NCBI GenBank assembly: GCA_023958095.1 | Contig: JAMLGJ010000004.1 | Location: 1 to 64,000, forward strand | Length of the DNA stretch: 64,000 nt | Direction: 5' to 3' | DNA from: Microthrixaceae bacterium | Lineage (GTDB): Bacteria; Actinomycetota; Acidimicrobiia; Acidimicrobiales; Microtrichaceae | Part shown: one piece after another, positions 54,655 to 62,614 of the stretch | Numbering within the stretch: position 1 is the first letter of the stretch | Layout of the letters: each line of letters opens with the position of its first letter | Made by a program: the position numbers and the translations under genes | Notes under the pieces: generated by a model | Databases searched by the model: none | Told to the model about the DNA's origin: nothing | The model's input: only the letters and a program-made list of their open reading frames with translations

Positions 54655-55551
54655 ATGCGCGATCGACACGCCCCGAAGGAGAACAAGGCGAACCGCAGCA
54701 ACAAGGCCAACAAGTCGACGAACAAGCGATCCGGCACCGGACTCGAGTGCACCCACCCCGGGCAGGGTTGGTCGGCCTCGCTGCTGTGGCCCACCGAAAC
54801 CGACCCGACGCGTGTGCCTGCCGCCTACGAGATCGTCTCGCTCGTACCGGAGATGACCATCGACCCGAAGCTCTGGCTGAAGGACCAGAGCGCTCCGGCA
54901 CCCACCACGGGACTCGGACCGGGCACCCACCTCGTCATCGCATCCCAGGGCATCCTCGCCGATGGAACCCGCCTGCAGCCAACGACCACGACGCGCATAA
55001 CGCCTAAAGAGCCCTGCTCGGTGTGGGCCCACAGACGTTGTGGACGCGCGATGCGGGTGGTCCACAGACGGAGAGATCACCCCCGCCGCCAACCGGCCGA
55101 AGAACAACAACTCCGTAGGTCGCGCACGCTCGGAGCACTCGCACGCAACCGGTCAGTTCCTTCCGCCGATCTCGGCCAGGCGGGCCTCGACGAGGAGTTC
55201 GACAAGCGACGTCGGCAGCTCGGCGTCAACCGCGAACTTCAGCGCACCCTTCGAGGTCTCGTAGCTGGCCGTCTCGTCAGCGAGCGATTCGAGCACCGAC
55301 CCGCTGTGCGGCAAGTAGCTCAGGTGGTTCTTGAAGGACGCGAAGCCTGCGACGAGTTGGCCATCCTGTCGAAACGCTGGCACGCCGTAGGAGATGCACT
55401 CGTCCGAGTCAGGCAGCAGCTCTCGAAGCGTTCGTCGCAACGCCTCGAGGGTGGAACGCCCGGGCTCCTCGACTTCCGAAAGATACGTATCGACCGGATT
55501 CGCCGTCACCGTCTCATCCTGTCACGGGCGCGCTGTCCGTCCCCGAAGTGA
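54655..55551 (+). CDS. Hypothetical ORF, coding-like only in its first third
   Basis: The first 112 codons (to about 54990) look genuinely coding: GC-rich third positions, a Lys/Asn/Arg-rich head (HAPKENKANRSNKANKSTNK), then ECTHPGQGWSASLLWPTETDPTRV and a domain ending GTHLVIASQGILADGTRL. After that, codon use becomes random, the frame turns Arg-rich and it runs antisense through the DUF1801 gene. The natural protein was therefore probably about 115 aa and has lost its own stop, by mutation or rearrangement near 54990-55010. No family recognised, and no ribosome site precedes ATG 54655. Confidence 0.35.
   Translation: MRDRHAPKENKANRSNKANKSTNKRSGTGLECTHPGQGWSASLLWPTETDPTRVPAAYEIVSLVPEMTIDPKLWLKDQSAPAPTTGLGPGTHLVIASQGILADGTRLQPTTTTRITPKEPCSVWAHRRCGRAMRVVHRRRDHPRRQPAEEQQLRRSRTLGALARNRSVPSADLGQAGLDEEFDKRRRQLGVNRELQRTLRGLVAGRLVSERFEHRPAVRQVAQVVLEGREACDELAILSKRWHAVGDALVRVRQQLSKRSSQRLEGGTPGLLDFRKIRIDRIRRHRLILSRARCPSPK
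55153..55509 (-). CDS. DUF1801 (YdhG-like) family protein
   Basis: A 118-aa cytoplasmic protein of the DUF1801 family. The usual landmarks are present: VDTYLSEVEEPGRSTLEALRRTLRELLP, DECISYGVPAFR, ASFKNHLSYLPHSG, and the C-terminal KGALKFAVDAELPTSLVELLVEARLAEI. The family resembles frataxin/YdhG-type folds and may bind iron or small ligands; function unproven. GTG 55509 is used; an AGGATGAG stretch upstream could act as its ribosome site. Monocistronic as far as visible. Confidence 0.87.
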   Translation of the reverse strand: MTANPVDTYLSEVEEPGRSTLEALRRTLRELLPDSDECISYGVPAFRQDGQLVAGFASFKNHLSYLPHSGSVLESLADETASYETSKGALKFAVDAELPTSLVELLVEARLAEIGGRN

Positions 55552-55797
55552 CGATAGGGGACGGTCAGCCACCTGGTCCGGGGACCCATATCCACCGGAC
55601 CGTTCGCAACAGTCCCCTACCGGCCACTGGCGGCTCATCGAGTAGGCGTTGGCGGTTCGTGTCGGAGGACCTAACCGACTCAACTCCGAGTGGAGATTGG
55701 CAGGCTAAGGAACCTGTCGGGCCGGTCGACCAGCCCTGCCCTCATATCCGGCGTTCAGGGGCAGTCGACAACGCGTCCGGCACTCGGCATCGGGCGG
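55510..55797. other. Gap without recognisable gene
   Basis: This 288-nt gap has somewhat lower GC than its surroundings, short direct repeats of GTCCCCTACCG-like words and no convincing ORF or RNA. It precedes the DUF1801 start and follows the stop of the mycothiol-type gene. Confidence 0.45.
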
Positions 55798-56430
55798 CTA
55801 TTGGATTACGGGGAGCCTGGAGTCCGAGTGAGGTTCTCTGCCCGTCGCCGCAGCGACCCAGCGGCCGTTGTCGTCCAGCTCGGCGGGGCGGGTGCCGTTG
55901 AGCCGCTGATCGAGGATTTGCCCGGTGACCGCCAGCGCCCTGGGCGACATAGCGGTCGTTGATCCGGTGGCGGCGGCGAGGTCGAGTCCGTGGACGGTGA
56001 GTTCGACGACCCGTGTTGCGAGTCCCTGGTCGAACCGGGTCCAGGCGATGCCACCAGGTGCCACCAGCGTCGCGCCGGGTTTCATGGTCGGGAGCATCTC
56101 TTTCGCCTGCTGTACAGCCGATCCGATCAGTTCTCGCAGTTGTTCATGGGAGCGCTTCGCGGCGTATCGGTGCGAGAAGGTGTCGTTCATTCCGGGATCA
56201 ACGCCGTCCCACCAGGCAACAGCGTCGATTTCAGGTGCGTCCGGAGGTGGGTCTGCCTGCCACCGCGTGAGCGCCTCCACCGCGGTGCTGACGTGACCGA
56301 TGAGCACGGCACAATCCCATCCTTCGAGCGCCGTCGGCGTCGACAAATCGCGGGTGTTGTGGACGAGATCGACGAATGTCGTGCTCTGCTCGCCGAACGC
56401 GGCTCGTAGCTGTTCGAATTCAAAGTCCAT
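55798..56430 (-). CDS. Maleylpyruvate isomerase-fold mycothiol-dependent family protein
   Basis: A 210-aa protein of the DinB-like/mycothiol-dependent maleylpyruvate isomerase N-terminal family. The typical helices are FVDLVHNTRDLSTPTALEGWDCAVLIGHVSTAVEALTRW, with H46 as a likely metal ligand in GHVS, and a later RVVELTVHGLDLAAATG carrying a second conserved histidine and Asp. In actinobacteria these proteins often use mycothiol as cofactor; the substrate is unknown here. TAGGGT 6 nt upstream of ATG 56430 supports this start. The downstream C-terminal domain is short. Confidence 0.82.
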   Translation of the reverse strand: MDFEFEQLRAAFGEQSTTFVDLVHNTRDLSTPTALEGWDCAVLIGHVSTAVEALTRWQADPPPDAPEIDAVAWWDGVDPGMNDTFSHRYAAKRSHEQLRELIGSAVQQAKEMLPTMKPGATLVAPGGIAWTRFDQGLATRVVELTVHGLDLAAATGSTTAMSPRALAVTGQILDQRLNGTRPAELDDNGRWVAAATGREPHSDSRLPVIQ

Positions 56431-56514
56431 GAACCGACCCTACGCCCTCCTGTCTGAGCCGACCTTCGATCGCGAGTGGCGCTGAGCCGGCGGTATGGGA
56501 CACCCTTCGACGGG

Positions 56515-56892
56515 TCAGAGCGGCAATTCCATCCAGTTCGGGTTCGGCTTGAACCCGGCGCCTTCGTAGAGCGACTTCCCGCCAGGTGTCGCGTACAACA
56601 GGAGCCGCCTGAGGCCGAGCTCGTCTGCTTCGCGTCGACAGGCTGCGAGTAGCTGTCGCCCCAAACCGTGACGCCGATGAGCAGGCGCGACGTACATGTT
56701 GATGATGTAGCCCTCGACCCCCGAGGTGTCCTCGGGTCGAGGTGCGAGGTCGAGCAGCAGCATGGTCACCACGCCCACGGCGATGCCGTCGTGCTCGGCC
56801 AACCAGGAACGACTCGTGGCGGACTCCTGCTGTCGGCGGGCCGACGTGAACCCCCACGTCGCCACCAACTGCCCGAACGTCCACCGCCGCAC
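56515..56892 (-). CDS. GNAT acetyltransferase, apparently 5'-truncated
   Basis: The C-terminal three quarters of a GCN5-type N-acetyltransferase, 125 aa from GTG 56892. The acetyl-CoA loop MYVAPAHRRHGLGRQLL (R/Q-x-x-G-x-G/A) and the terminal YEGAGFKPNPNWMEL are clear, and SWLAEHDGIAVGVVTMLLL is the strand before them. A normal GNAT has about 45 residues ahead of this strand; only about 30 remain, and they run into the acyltransferase stop 8 nt upstream with no ribosome site. Probably the acyltransferase pair inserted or rearranged into its 5' end. It may instead be read by coupling. Confidence 0.6.
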   Translation of the reverse strand: MRRWTFGQLVATWGFTSARRQQESATSRSWLAEHDGIAVGVVTMLLLDLAPRPEDTSGVEGYIINMYVAPAHRRHGLGRQLLAACRREADELGLRRLLLYATPGGKSLYEGAGFKPNPNWMELPL

Positions 56893-56900
56893 GGAAGTGC

Positions 56901-58244
56901 TCAGGAGGACCGGTCGTTGCGCTCGGACTCCTGGGGAGCCGACTCCCCCACCACCCGGCCGGTGGCGACGTCGATCTCCTTGCCGGTGGAGACATCCACC
57001 GCCGTCTTCTCCGCGGAGAACGTCAGCTTGATCTTCTGGAAGCGGAGCTCCACGTACTTGTAGACCGGAATCGCGAGGGCGAACGAGAGCACCCACACCA
57101 CCACCGCCCTGGCCATGTCGACCACCACGCTGCCCGAGTCGGGCACCAGTGCGAACGCGAACATGATCGCGAGCCCGTGCCAGATGTACAGCGAGTAGCT
57201 GAGCCGCCCCACGTACATGAACGGCCGCCACTGCAGGAACCGGCTGACGCCCCAGTCCTTCACCCGTGCCATGGCCAGCACGAAGGGCAACGACGCCCAG
57301 ATCACCAGCGTGTGGCCGAACTGGATGAAGAACAACCCGCCGTGTGACTCATTGGGCACGTAGCGCTCCACGGTGCGTCCCCCCGGACCCACCACGTCCG
57401 CGCTGAAGGCCTCGTATCGGTCCGGGTAGCCCTCGAAGTACGGCAGGCCCAGACGGTTGAACAGGTGCGCCGAGGACAACATCGTGAGCACCGCCACGGT
57501 GAGCCCGATGCCCCCCGCCCAACGCACGTGGCGCCTCGCCCGCTGCGACAGCTCCCCCCAGTGGGCATTCGCGATCGCGAGGGACGCTCCGAGCAGCAGC
57601 CCGTCGGGGCGCTGCATCGCGATCATGAACGGTCCGTAGTGGCCCGTGGCACGCCCCCACTGCGCGGCGAGCGACAGGGCGACCGCCACGACCACCAGGG
57701 CGCGGATCCAGCGCCGGGCGATGCAGACCACGATCACGATGCCGATGACCAGGTAGAACTGCTCCTCGAGCGACAGCGTCCACAGCTGGCTCATGGAGCG
57801 CTGCGCCACGATGTCGGGGCGGAAGATCGTGGTGCCCGGCGGGTAGAACAGGTTGTAGACGTAGAAGAACGCGGCGGCTGCGTCCTTGAGCACCTCGCCC
57901 AGGTACTCGCGCGCGAAAAGGGCGGTGAGCCCTATGAACACGACCAGGTACAGCCACACCGATGGCAACAGCCGCAGCCCACGGCGGTAGTAGAACTTGC
58001 GCAGTGCGATCGCTCCGTTGGAGCGGTCCTCCTGCAACAACAGCGTCACGATCAGGAACCCGCTGAGCACGAAGAACAGGTCCACGATCGGCCCGAAGCT
58101 GTAGATCCCGAGCACGCTGTCCGCGAGGGCGTGCTCGTAGAGCACCATGCAGATGCCGATGCCCCTGGTGCCGTCGAACGCGGGCACGAATCCGAGCTTG
58201 GGTGCCCGGCTGACGAAGCGTTCCCGCTTGGCGGTCGCGGTCAC
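56901..58244 (-). CDS. Acyltransferase-3 family membrane protein (OafA-like), copy 2
   Basis: A 447-aa polytopic protein, roughly ten transmembrane helices, of the acyltransferase-3 family that O-acylates glycans or lipids at the envelope. It opens with LGFVPAFDGTRGIGICMVLYEHA, holding the conserved catalytic-type His, and has RKFYYRRGLRLLPS and LWTLSLEEQFYLV. No SGNH domain is attached. After the last helix is a 45-residue cytoplasmic tail, KIKLTFSAEKTAVDVSTGKE, matching that of the neighbouring copy. Its start overlaps the stop of the upstream copy by 4 nt (ATGA). Confidence 0.9.
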   Translation of the reverse strand: MTATAKRERFVSRAPKLGFVPAFDGTRGIGICMVLYEHALADSVLGIYSFGPIVDLFFVLSGFLIVTLLLQEDRSNGAIALRKFYYRRGLRLLPSVWLYLVVFIGLTALFAREYLGEVLKDAAAAFFYVYNLFYPPGTTIFRPDIVAQRSMSQLWTLSLEEQFYLVIGIVIVVCIARRWIRALVVVAVALSLAAQWGRATGHYGPFMIAMQRPDGLLLGASLAIANAHWGELSQRARRHVRWAGGIGLTVAVLTMLSSAHLFNRLGLPYFEGYPDRYEAFSADVVGPGGRTVERYVPNESHGGLFFIQFGHTLVIWASLPFVLAMARVKDWGVSRFLQWRPFMYVGRLSYSLYIWHGLAIMFAFALVPDSGSVVVDMARAVVVWVLSFALAIPVYKYVELRFQKIKLTFSAEKTAVDVSTGKEIDVATGRVVGESAPQESERNDRSS

Positions 58245-59599
58245 GGCGCCCCACCGTCACCGCGCTCGGACCCACCCGTGTCCGGGCGTTTCGTGCCACG
58301 GGCCGCGGAGTGCTGGTCCAGGGGGACCATCTTGCCGGTGTTCAGGTCGAGCACCTCCTTTTCGGACGCGAAGCGCAGCTTCACCTTCAGCATCCGACGC
58401 TCGACCCCGTAGTACACCGGCAAACAGGCCAGCACCGCCAGCGCGGCGAGGATCGGCACCCGCCACTTCTCCCCCAGCACCGTGTCGAACCCCAACAGGT
58501 CGAGCACGATGAAGTACACCAGGGTGTGCCACACGTACAGCGTGTAGGACATGCGTCCGAGGAAGCGCAGCGGCTTCCAGCCGAGGGCCCGGTTGGCGTA
58601 CCACTCCTTGATGCGTGCCATGCACAGAAGCGGCGCCATGAACGCGAGCGCGCACACCGTGTGGCCGAAGCTGATCCAGTAGGTGCCGGAGGTGTCACCC
58701 AGATCCGCCGGGGCCATCGGCACGTACGGGAACGGCAGCCCGACCCGTCCGGTGAGTTCCTTGAAATACGGGCTCGCGATGATCATCGTGCCGAACGACA
58801 CCACCAGGCCCACGATGCCCACCCGTGGCAGCCAGCGCCGCCACACCGCCGGCAGCGGCTCGGGGATCCGGGCGTTGAGCACCGCCAGGGCGACACCCCA
58901 CATGAGCGAATCGGGCCTGCTCATCCACAACAGGCTCAGGCCCCGCACCGCTGGGTTGGCGTTCGCGGGGTCCTCCGGGATGGGGATCGGACCGGGAATC
59001 CCGTTCCAGCGCTGCCACGCGATCCAGACCGCGATCACCACCATCACCACCGCGAGCTGTTCCATCCAGCGCTTGCGGATCGCTACCAGCACCGTCACCG
59101 CGATCAGCAGGTAGAACTGCTCCTCCACGGCGAGCGACCAGAACTGGTCGATCGAGAGGTTCTCCACCGCCTGGGGGTCGAGCGCTCCGAGGCCGACCGG
59201 ATAGAAGATCTCATAGAGGTAGGTCACCGCCGCGGCAGCCTCGCCCAGCAGGGTGTGGAGCCTGTAGCGGGCGAACAGGATCGTCACCACCAGCCAGGCG
59301 AGGATGCACAGGTACGCCGAGGGCAGCAGCCGCACCCCGCGCCGGGCGTAGAACTTGCGCATGTCGATCGTCTGGGAGTCGCGGTGCTCCTGGAGCAACA
59401 GGCTGGTGATGAGGAACGCGCTCATCAGGAAGAACACGTCGATGATGCCCGCGATGCTCGGGAACAGCGGCGAGTAGGCGTGGTTGAACAACACGCCCAG
59501 GATTCCGATCCCGCGAACCCCGTCGAACCCACCTATGAACCCGAGCCTGGGTGCGACGGATACGAACGGCCGCTGTGCTTGCGCCCCCGCAGTGGCCAT
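58241..59599 (-). CDS. Acyltransferase-3 family membrane protein (OafA-like), copy 1
   Basis: A 452-aa paralogue of the downstream gene with the same plan: LGFIGGFDGVRGIGILGVLFNHA at the start, DMRKFYARRGVRLLPS, FWSLAVEEQFYLL, then MSYTLYVWHTLVYF in the late helices. The cytoplasmic tail KVKLRFASEKEVLDLNTGK is shared with copy 2. ATG 59599 is chosen since TACGCT lies 6 nt upstream; the longer frame adds Pro/Arg-rich sequence. The 4-nt overlap with copy 2 suggests the two are made together and may act as a pair. The acyl acceptor is unknown; no glycan genes adjoin. Confidence 0.9.
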   Translation of the reverse strand: MATAGAQAQRPFVSVAPRLGFIGGFDGVRGIGILGVLFNHAYSPLFPSIAGIIDVFFLMSAFLITSLLLQEHRDSQTIDMRKFYARRGVRLLPSAYLCILAWLVVTILFARYRLHTLLGEAAAAVTYLYEIFYPVGLGALDPQAVENLSIDQFWSLAVEEQFYLLIAVTVLVAIRKRWMEQLAVVMVVIAVWIAWQRWNGIPGPIPIPEDPANANPAVRGLSLLWMSRPDSLMWGVALAVLNARIPEPLPAVWRRWLPRVGIVGLVVSFGTMIIASPYFKELTGRVGLPFPYVPMAPADLGDTSGTYWISFGHTVCALAFMAPLLCMARIKEWYANRALGWKPLRFLGRMSYTLYVWHTLVYFIVLDLLGFDTVLGEKWRVPILAALAVLACLPVYYGVERRMLKVKLRFASEKEVLDLNTGKMVPLDQHSAARGTKRPDTGGSERGDGGAP

Positions 59600-59712
59600 G
59601 GCGGCAGCGTACGGTCGATACCGGGTGCACACAACACGGGAGCACCCGGGCAGGCACCCGGGTCGTGGGTCTATCGTCGCCCGGACGCGACAACGGGGGG
59701 CGACGACACGAG

Positions 59713-60864
59713 ATGGCCAACGGAACTGCTGAACACGACCGCACACAGGGGGCAGCCCCGTCGGTCGAGGAGTTCGCGGCCACTGCCCGGCAGTGGCTGG
59801 CCGCCCACGCGCCGCAGGCACCACGCGACTACGGGGCGATCCTGCCGCCGGAACTCGCCGACGAGGGCCGCCGCTGGCAGCGCAGGCTCTTCGAAGCCGG
59901 TTTCGCGGGCGTCGCGTGGCCGAGCGAGTACGGCGGCCGCGGGCTCTCCCCGGAGCACGCCTCGGCCTGGATCACCGAGTGCGCCCTGGCCCAGGTGCCG
60001 CCGTTCCTGAACATGGTCGGCTGCGTGCTCACCGGCAGCGCCCTGTTGGCCTTCGGCACCGCCGAACAGAAGCAGGCACACCTGCGCCCGATCATCACCG
60101 GGGAACGGATCTGGTGCCAGCTGTTCTCCGAACCGGATGCCGGATCCGACCTCGCATCGCTGAGCTGTTCGGCGGTGCGTGACGGGGACCACTACGTGGT
60201 CAACGGACAGAAGGTGTGGTGTTCCAACGGGCGGGTGGCCGACTGGGGGATCCTCATGGCACGCACCGATCCCGGGGCACGCCACAAGGGGATCTCGTTC
60301 TTCCTGCTCGACATGCGAAGCGAGGGAGTGCAGACCCGGCCCCTGCGACAGATGAACGGCGAGGCCGAGTTCGACGAGGTGTTCCTCACCGAGGTCCGCA
60401 TTCCCGTTGCGAACCTGCTCGGTCCCGAGAACGAGGGCTGGAACGTGGGCATGTCGGCGCTCACCAACGAGCGCGGCTACATCGGCGCCTCGGGGATCTC
60501 CCTCAAGCGGCGCCTCGACGCGATGCTCAGCCCCGGCGCCTCGCTCGACCCGCTCCAGCGCCAAGAGCTGGTCGCGTTGTGGGCACGGGGAACCGCCCTG
60601 TGGGCGATGGGACGCCGCCAGGGTCCCACCGCGTCGGTGCTGGGATCGCTCGCGAAGCTCGGCACCACCGAGTTGATGTACGACCACGCGGTGTTCGTGG
60701 CCGAACTCGAGGGGCCCGCGTCGATGCTGGACTCGCCGGCTGCCACGGCGCTGCTGAGCGCGCCGGGGGCGCGCATCGCCGGTGGGACCTCCCAGATCCA
60801 GCGCAACATCATCGCGGAGCGCATCCTGGGCCTGCCCAAGGAGCCCCGAGGTGGAGTGCCGTAA
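59713..60864 (+). CDS. Acyl-CoA dehydrogenase
   Basis: A 383-aa FAD enzyme of the same branch as the one at 39119: WCQLFSEPDAGSDLASLSCSAVRDGDHYVVNGQKVWCS, EVFLTEVRIPVANLLG and the C-terminal GGTSQIQRNIIAERILGLPKEP. The N-terminal helical domain is complete (FEAGFAGVAWPSEYGGRGLSPEHASAW). The substrate is unknown. ATG 59713 lies 29 nt after the expected transcript start from TATCGT (59672-59677), with a GGGGGG ribosome site between. It stands 9 nt upstream of the glutaryl-CoA dehydrogenase-like gene. Confidence 0.9.
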   Translation: MANGTAEHDRTQGAAPSVEEFAATARQWLAAHAPQAPRDYGAILPPELADEGRRWQRRLFEAGFAGVAWPSEYGGRGLSPEHASAWITECALAQVPPFLNMVGCVLTGSALLAFGTAEQKQAHLRPIITGERIWCQLFSEPDAGSDLASLSCSAVRDGDHYVVNGQKVWCSNGRVADWGILMARTDPGARHKGISFFLLDMRSEGVQTRPLRQMNGEAEFDEVFLTEVRIPVANLLGPENEGWNVGMSALTNERGYIGASGISLKRRLDAMLSPGASLDPLQRQELVALWARGTALWAMGRRQGPTASVLGSLAKLGTTELMYDHAVFVAELEGPASMLDSPAATALLSAPGARIAGGTSQIQRNIIAERILGLPKEPRGGVP

Positions 60865-60867
60865 CCT
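60862..60867 (+). promoter_or_regulatory. -10 box TAACCT overlapping a stop codon
   Basis: TAACCT includes the TAA stop of the preceding acyl-CoA dehydrogenase gene and ends 6 nt before ATG 60874. A second gene in the window with this layout. Confidence 0.5.
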
Positions 60868-60873
60868 CGGGAC

Positions 60874-62079
60874 ATGAACGCCGAACGACTCCCCGCCGAG
60901 GTCGACCCCCGCGACGTGCTCGCCACCGACTCGCTGCTCAGCGAGGAGGAACTGCTGGGCCGTGACACGGTTCGGCGCTTCGTGGCCGACAAGGTGCTGC
61001 CCGAGGTCGGGCAGTGGTTCGACCAGGGCCGATTCCCAGCCGAGATGGCCAAGGAGTTCGGGGCCCTCGGAGTGCTGGGCATGCACCTCGAGGGCTACGG
61101 CTGTGCGGGTGCCAGCGCCACCCAGTACGGGCTCGCCTGCATGGAGCTCGAAGCCGGCGATTCCGGGGTGCGCAGCTTCGTTTCGGTGCAGGGCTCACTC
61201 GCAATGTTCCCGATCTGGGCCTTCGGCTCCGAGGAGCACAAGCAGACCTGGCTGCCGGGCATGGCCGCCGGTGAGCTGATCGGGTGTTTCGGGCTGACCG
61301 AACCCGATTCCGGTTCGGATCCCTCCTCGATGCGCACCACCGCCCGCCGCGATCCCTCCGGGGACTGGATCCTGGATGGTTCCAAGATGTGGATCACCAA
61401 CGGCTCGCTGGCGGATGTGGCAGTTGTCTGGGCACGCACCGATCCCGACGGCCCCGACTCGGGCCGGGTGCGCGGCTTCGTGGTGCCCACCGACACCCCC
61501 GGTTTCAGCGCCCCGGAGATCCACCGCAAGGTCTCGCTGCGGGCGTCGGTCACCTCGGAACTGGTGATGGACTCGGTGCGCCTCCCCGCCGATGCGGTCC
61601 TGCCGGGGGTCGTGGGCATGCGCGGTCCGCTGAGCTGTCTCAACGAGGCCCGCTTCGGGATCTCCTTCGGAGCGGTCGGCGCGGCCCGGTCCTGCTACGA
61701 AGCCGCCCTCGACTACGCCGCCGAGCGCACCCAGTTCGACCGGCCGATCGCCTCGTTCCAGCTCACCCAGCGCAAGCTTGTGGACATGATGGTGGCGGTG
61801 CAGCGGGGCACCCTCGTGGCGATCCACCTCGGACGCATGAAGGACTCAGGCACCCTGGCCACCCCACAGATCAGCTTCGCCAAGATGGACAACGTGCGCA
61901 TGGCCCTTGACGTGGCCCGTGAGGCGCGTTCGGTCCTGGGTGCCAACGGGATCACCACCGAGTACCCGGTGATCCGCCACATGAACAACCTCGAATCGGT
62001 CTACACCTACGAGGGCACCAACGAGATCCACACCCTGATCCTCGGCCAGGCCGTAACCGGCATCCCGGCGTTCTCCTGA
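60874..62079 (+). CDS. gcdH: Glutaryl-CoA dehydrogenase-like acyl-CoA dehydrogenase
   Basis: A 401-aa acyl-CoA dehydrogenase close to GcdH, which converts glutaryl-CoA to crotonyl-CoA in lysine/tryptophan and aromatic breakdown. The diagnostic features are LEGYGCAGASATQYGL, then DSGVRSFVSVQGSL with R100 at the place of the human Arg94 that binds the distal carboxylate, LNEARFGISFGAVGAA, and the C-terminal TYEGTNEIHTLILG with the catalytic Glu. Asn replaces the more usual His in YEGTH. Substrate assignment is probable, not certain. Confidence 0.87.
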   Translation: MNAERLPAEVDPRDVLATDSLLSEEELLGRDTVRRFVADKVLPEVGQWFDQGRFPAEMAKEFGALGVLGMHLEGYGCAGASATQYGLACMELEAGDSGVRSFVSVQGSLAMFPIWAFGSEEHKQTWLPGMAAGELIGCFGLTEPDSGSDPSSMRTTARRDPSGDWILDGSKMWITNGSLADVAVVWARTDPDGPDSGRVRGFVVPTDTPGFSAPEIHRKVSLRASVTSELVMDSVRLPADAVLPGVVGMRGPLSCLNEARFGISFGAVGAARSCYEAALDYAAERTQFDRPIASFQLTQRKLVDMMVAVQRGTLVAIHLGRMKDSGTLATPQISFAKMDNVRMALDVAREARSVLGANGITTEYPVIRHMNNLESVYTYEGTNEIHTLILGQAVTGIPAFS

Positions 62080-62151
62080 GGCGCTGCCACAGCTGCCCGC
62101 GCCGTCGCGCCCGCAACTCAAGCTGGGCGCTGGGGTGCCGATGTAGGAACT

Positions 62152-62565
62152 GTGCTGCGCCACCAGAATCCAGCTGCCACCAGCAGCGACCGGGTCCTCA
62201 AGGTCCCCGACGGGTTCGTGGTGCGCCGCAGCGGGAACCACTGGGCCGTTGCGGGTCCCACCGGGTTGTTCCTGGTCGGCAAGGCCGGACCCGTTCCCGA
62301 GACCGATGCCGAACGGACCGCAATGGGCGCCCACCGGCTGCGCACCGGCCTGGCCGAGGTGCTCGACGTCGTGCCCTTCGTCGACCCGGTGCTCGTGTCC
62401 TCACTCGAAGGGCACGTCAACGGCTGTGCCCTGGTCGAACCGGATCTGCTCGAATCGTTCATCGCCCACGGCCCGAGGGTGGTCTCCGAGGGAGAGCTGC
62501 AGCTGATCCGCCACCACCTGCCGGGCGTGATCACGAGCATCGAGCTCGACGGCGGGCTCTGCTGA
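62152..62565 (+). CDS. Hypothetical protein, 137 aa
   Basis: An unrecognised soluble protein. Its first part looks beta-rich (VLKVPDGFVVRRSGNHWAVAGPTGLFLVG), suggesting a small nuclease-related or PAS-like fold, and the second part is helical (RLRTGLAEVLDV, ESFIAHGPRVVSEGELQLIRHHLPGVI). The first part resembles the start of NERD-type nuclease-related proteins, but the NERD catalytic motifs are not visible. It starts at GTG 62152 with only a poor ribosome site. It lies 72 nt after gcdH and 49 nt before the hydrolase gene. Confidence 0.6.
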   Translation: MLRHQNPAATSSDRVLKVPDGFVVRRSGNHWAVAGPTGLFLVGKAGPVPETDAERTAMGAHRLRTGLAEVLDVVPFVDPVLVSSLEGHVNGCALVEPDLLESFIAHGPRVVSEGELQLIRHHLPGVITSIELDGGLC

Positions 62566-62614
62566 GACGACAGCGGGCTCTGTTGATCCGCGTGCCCGGT
62601 GGCATTCTGGGCCG

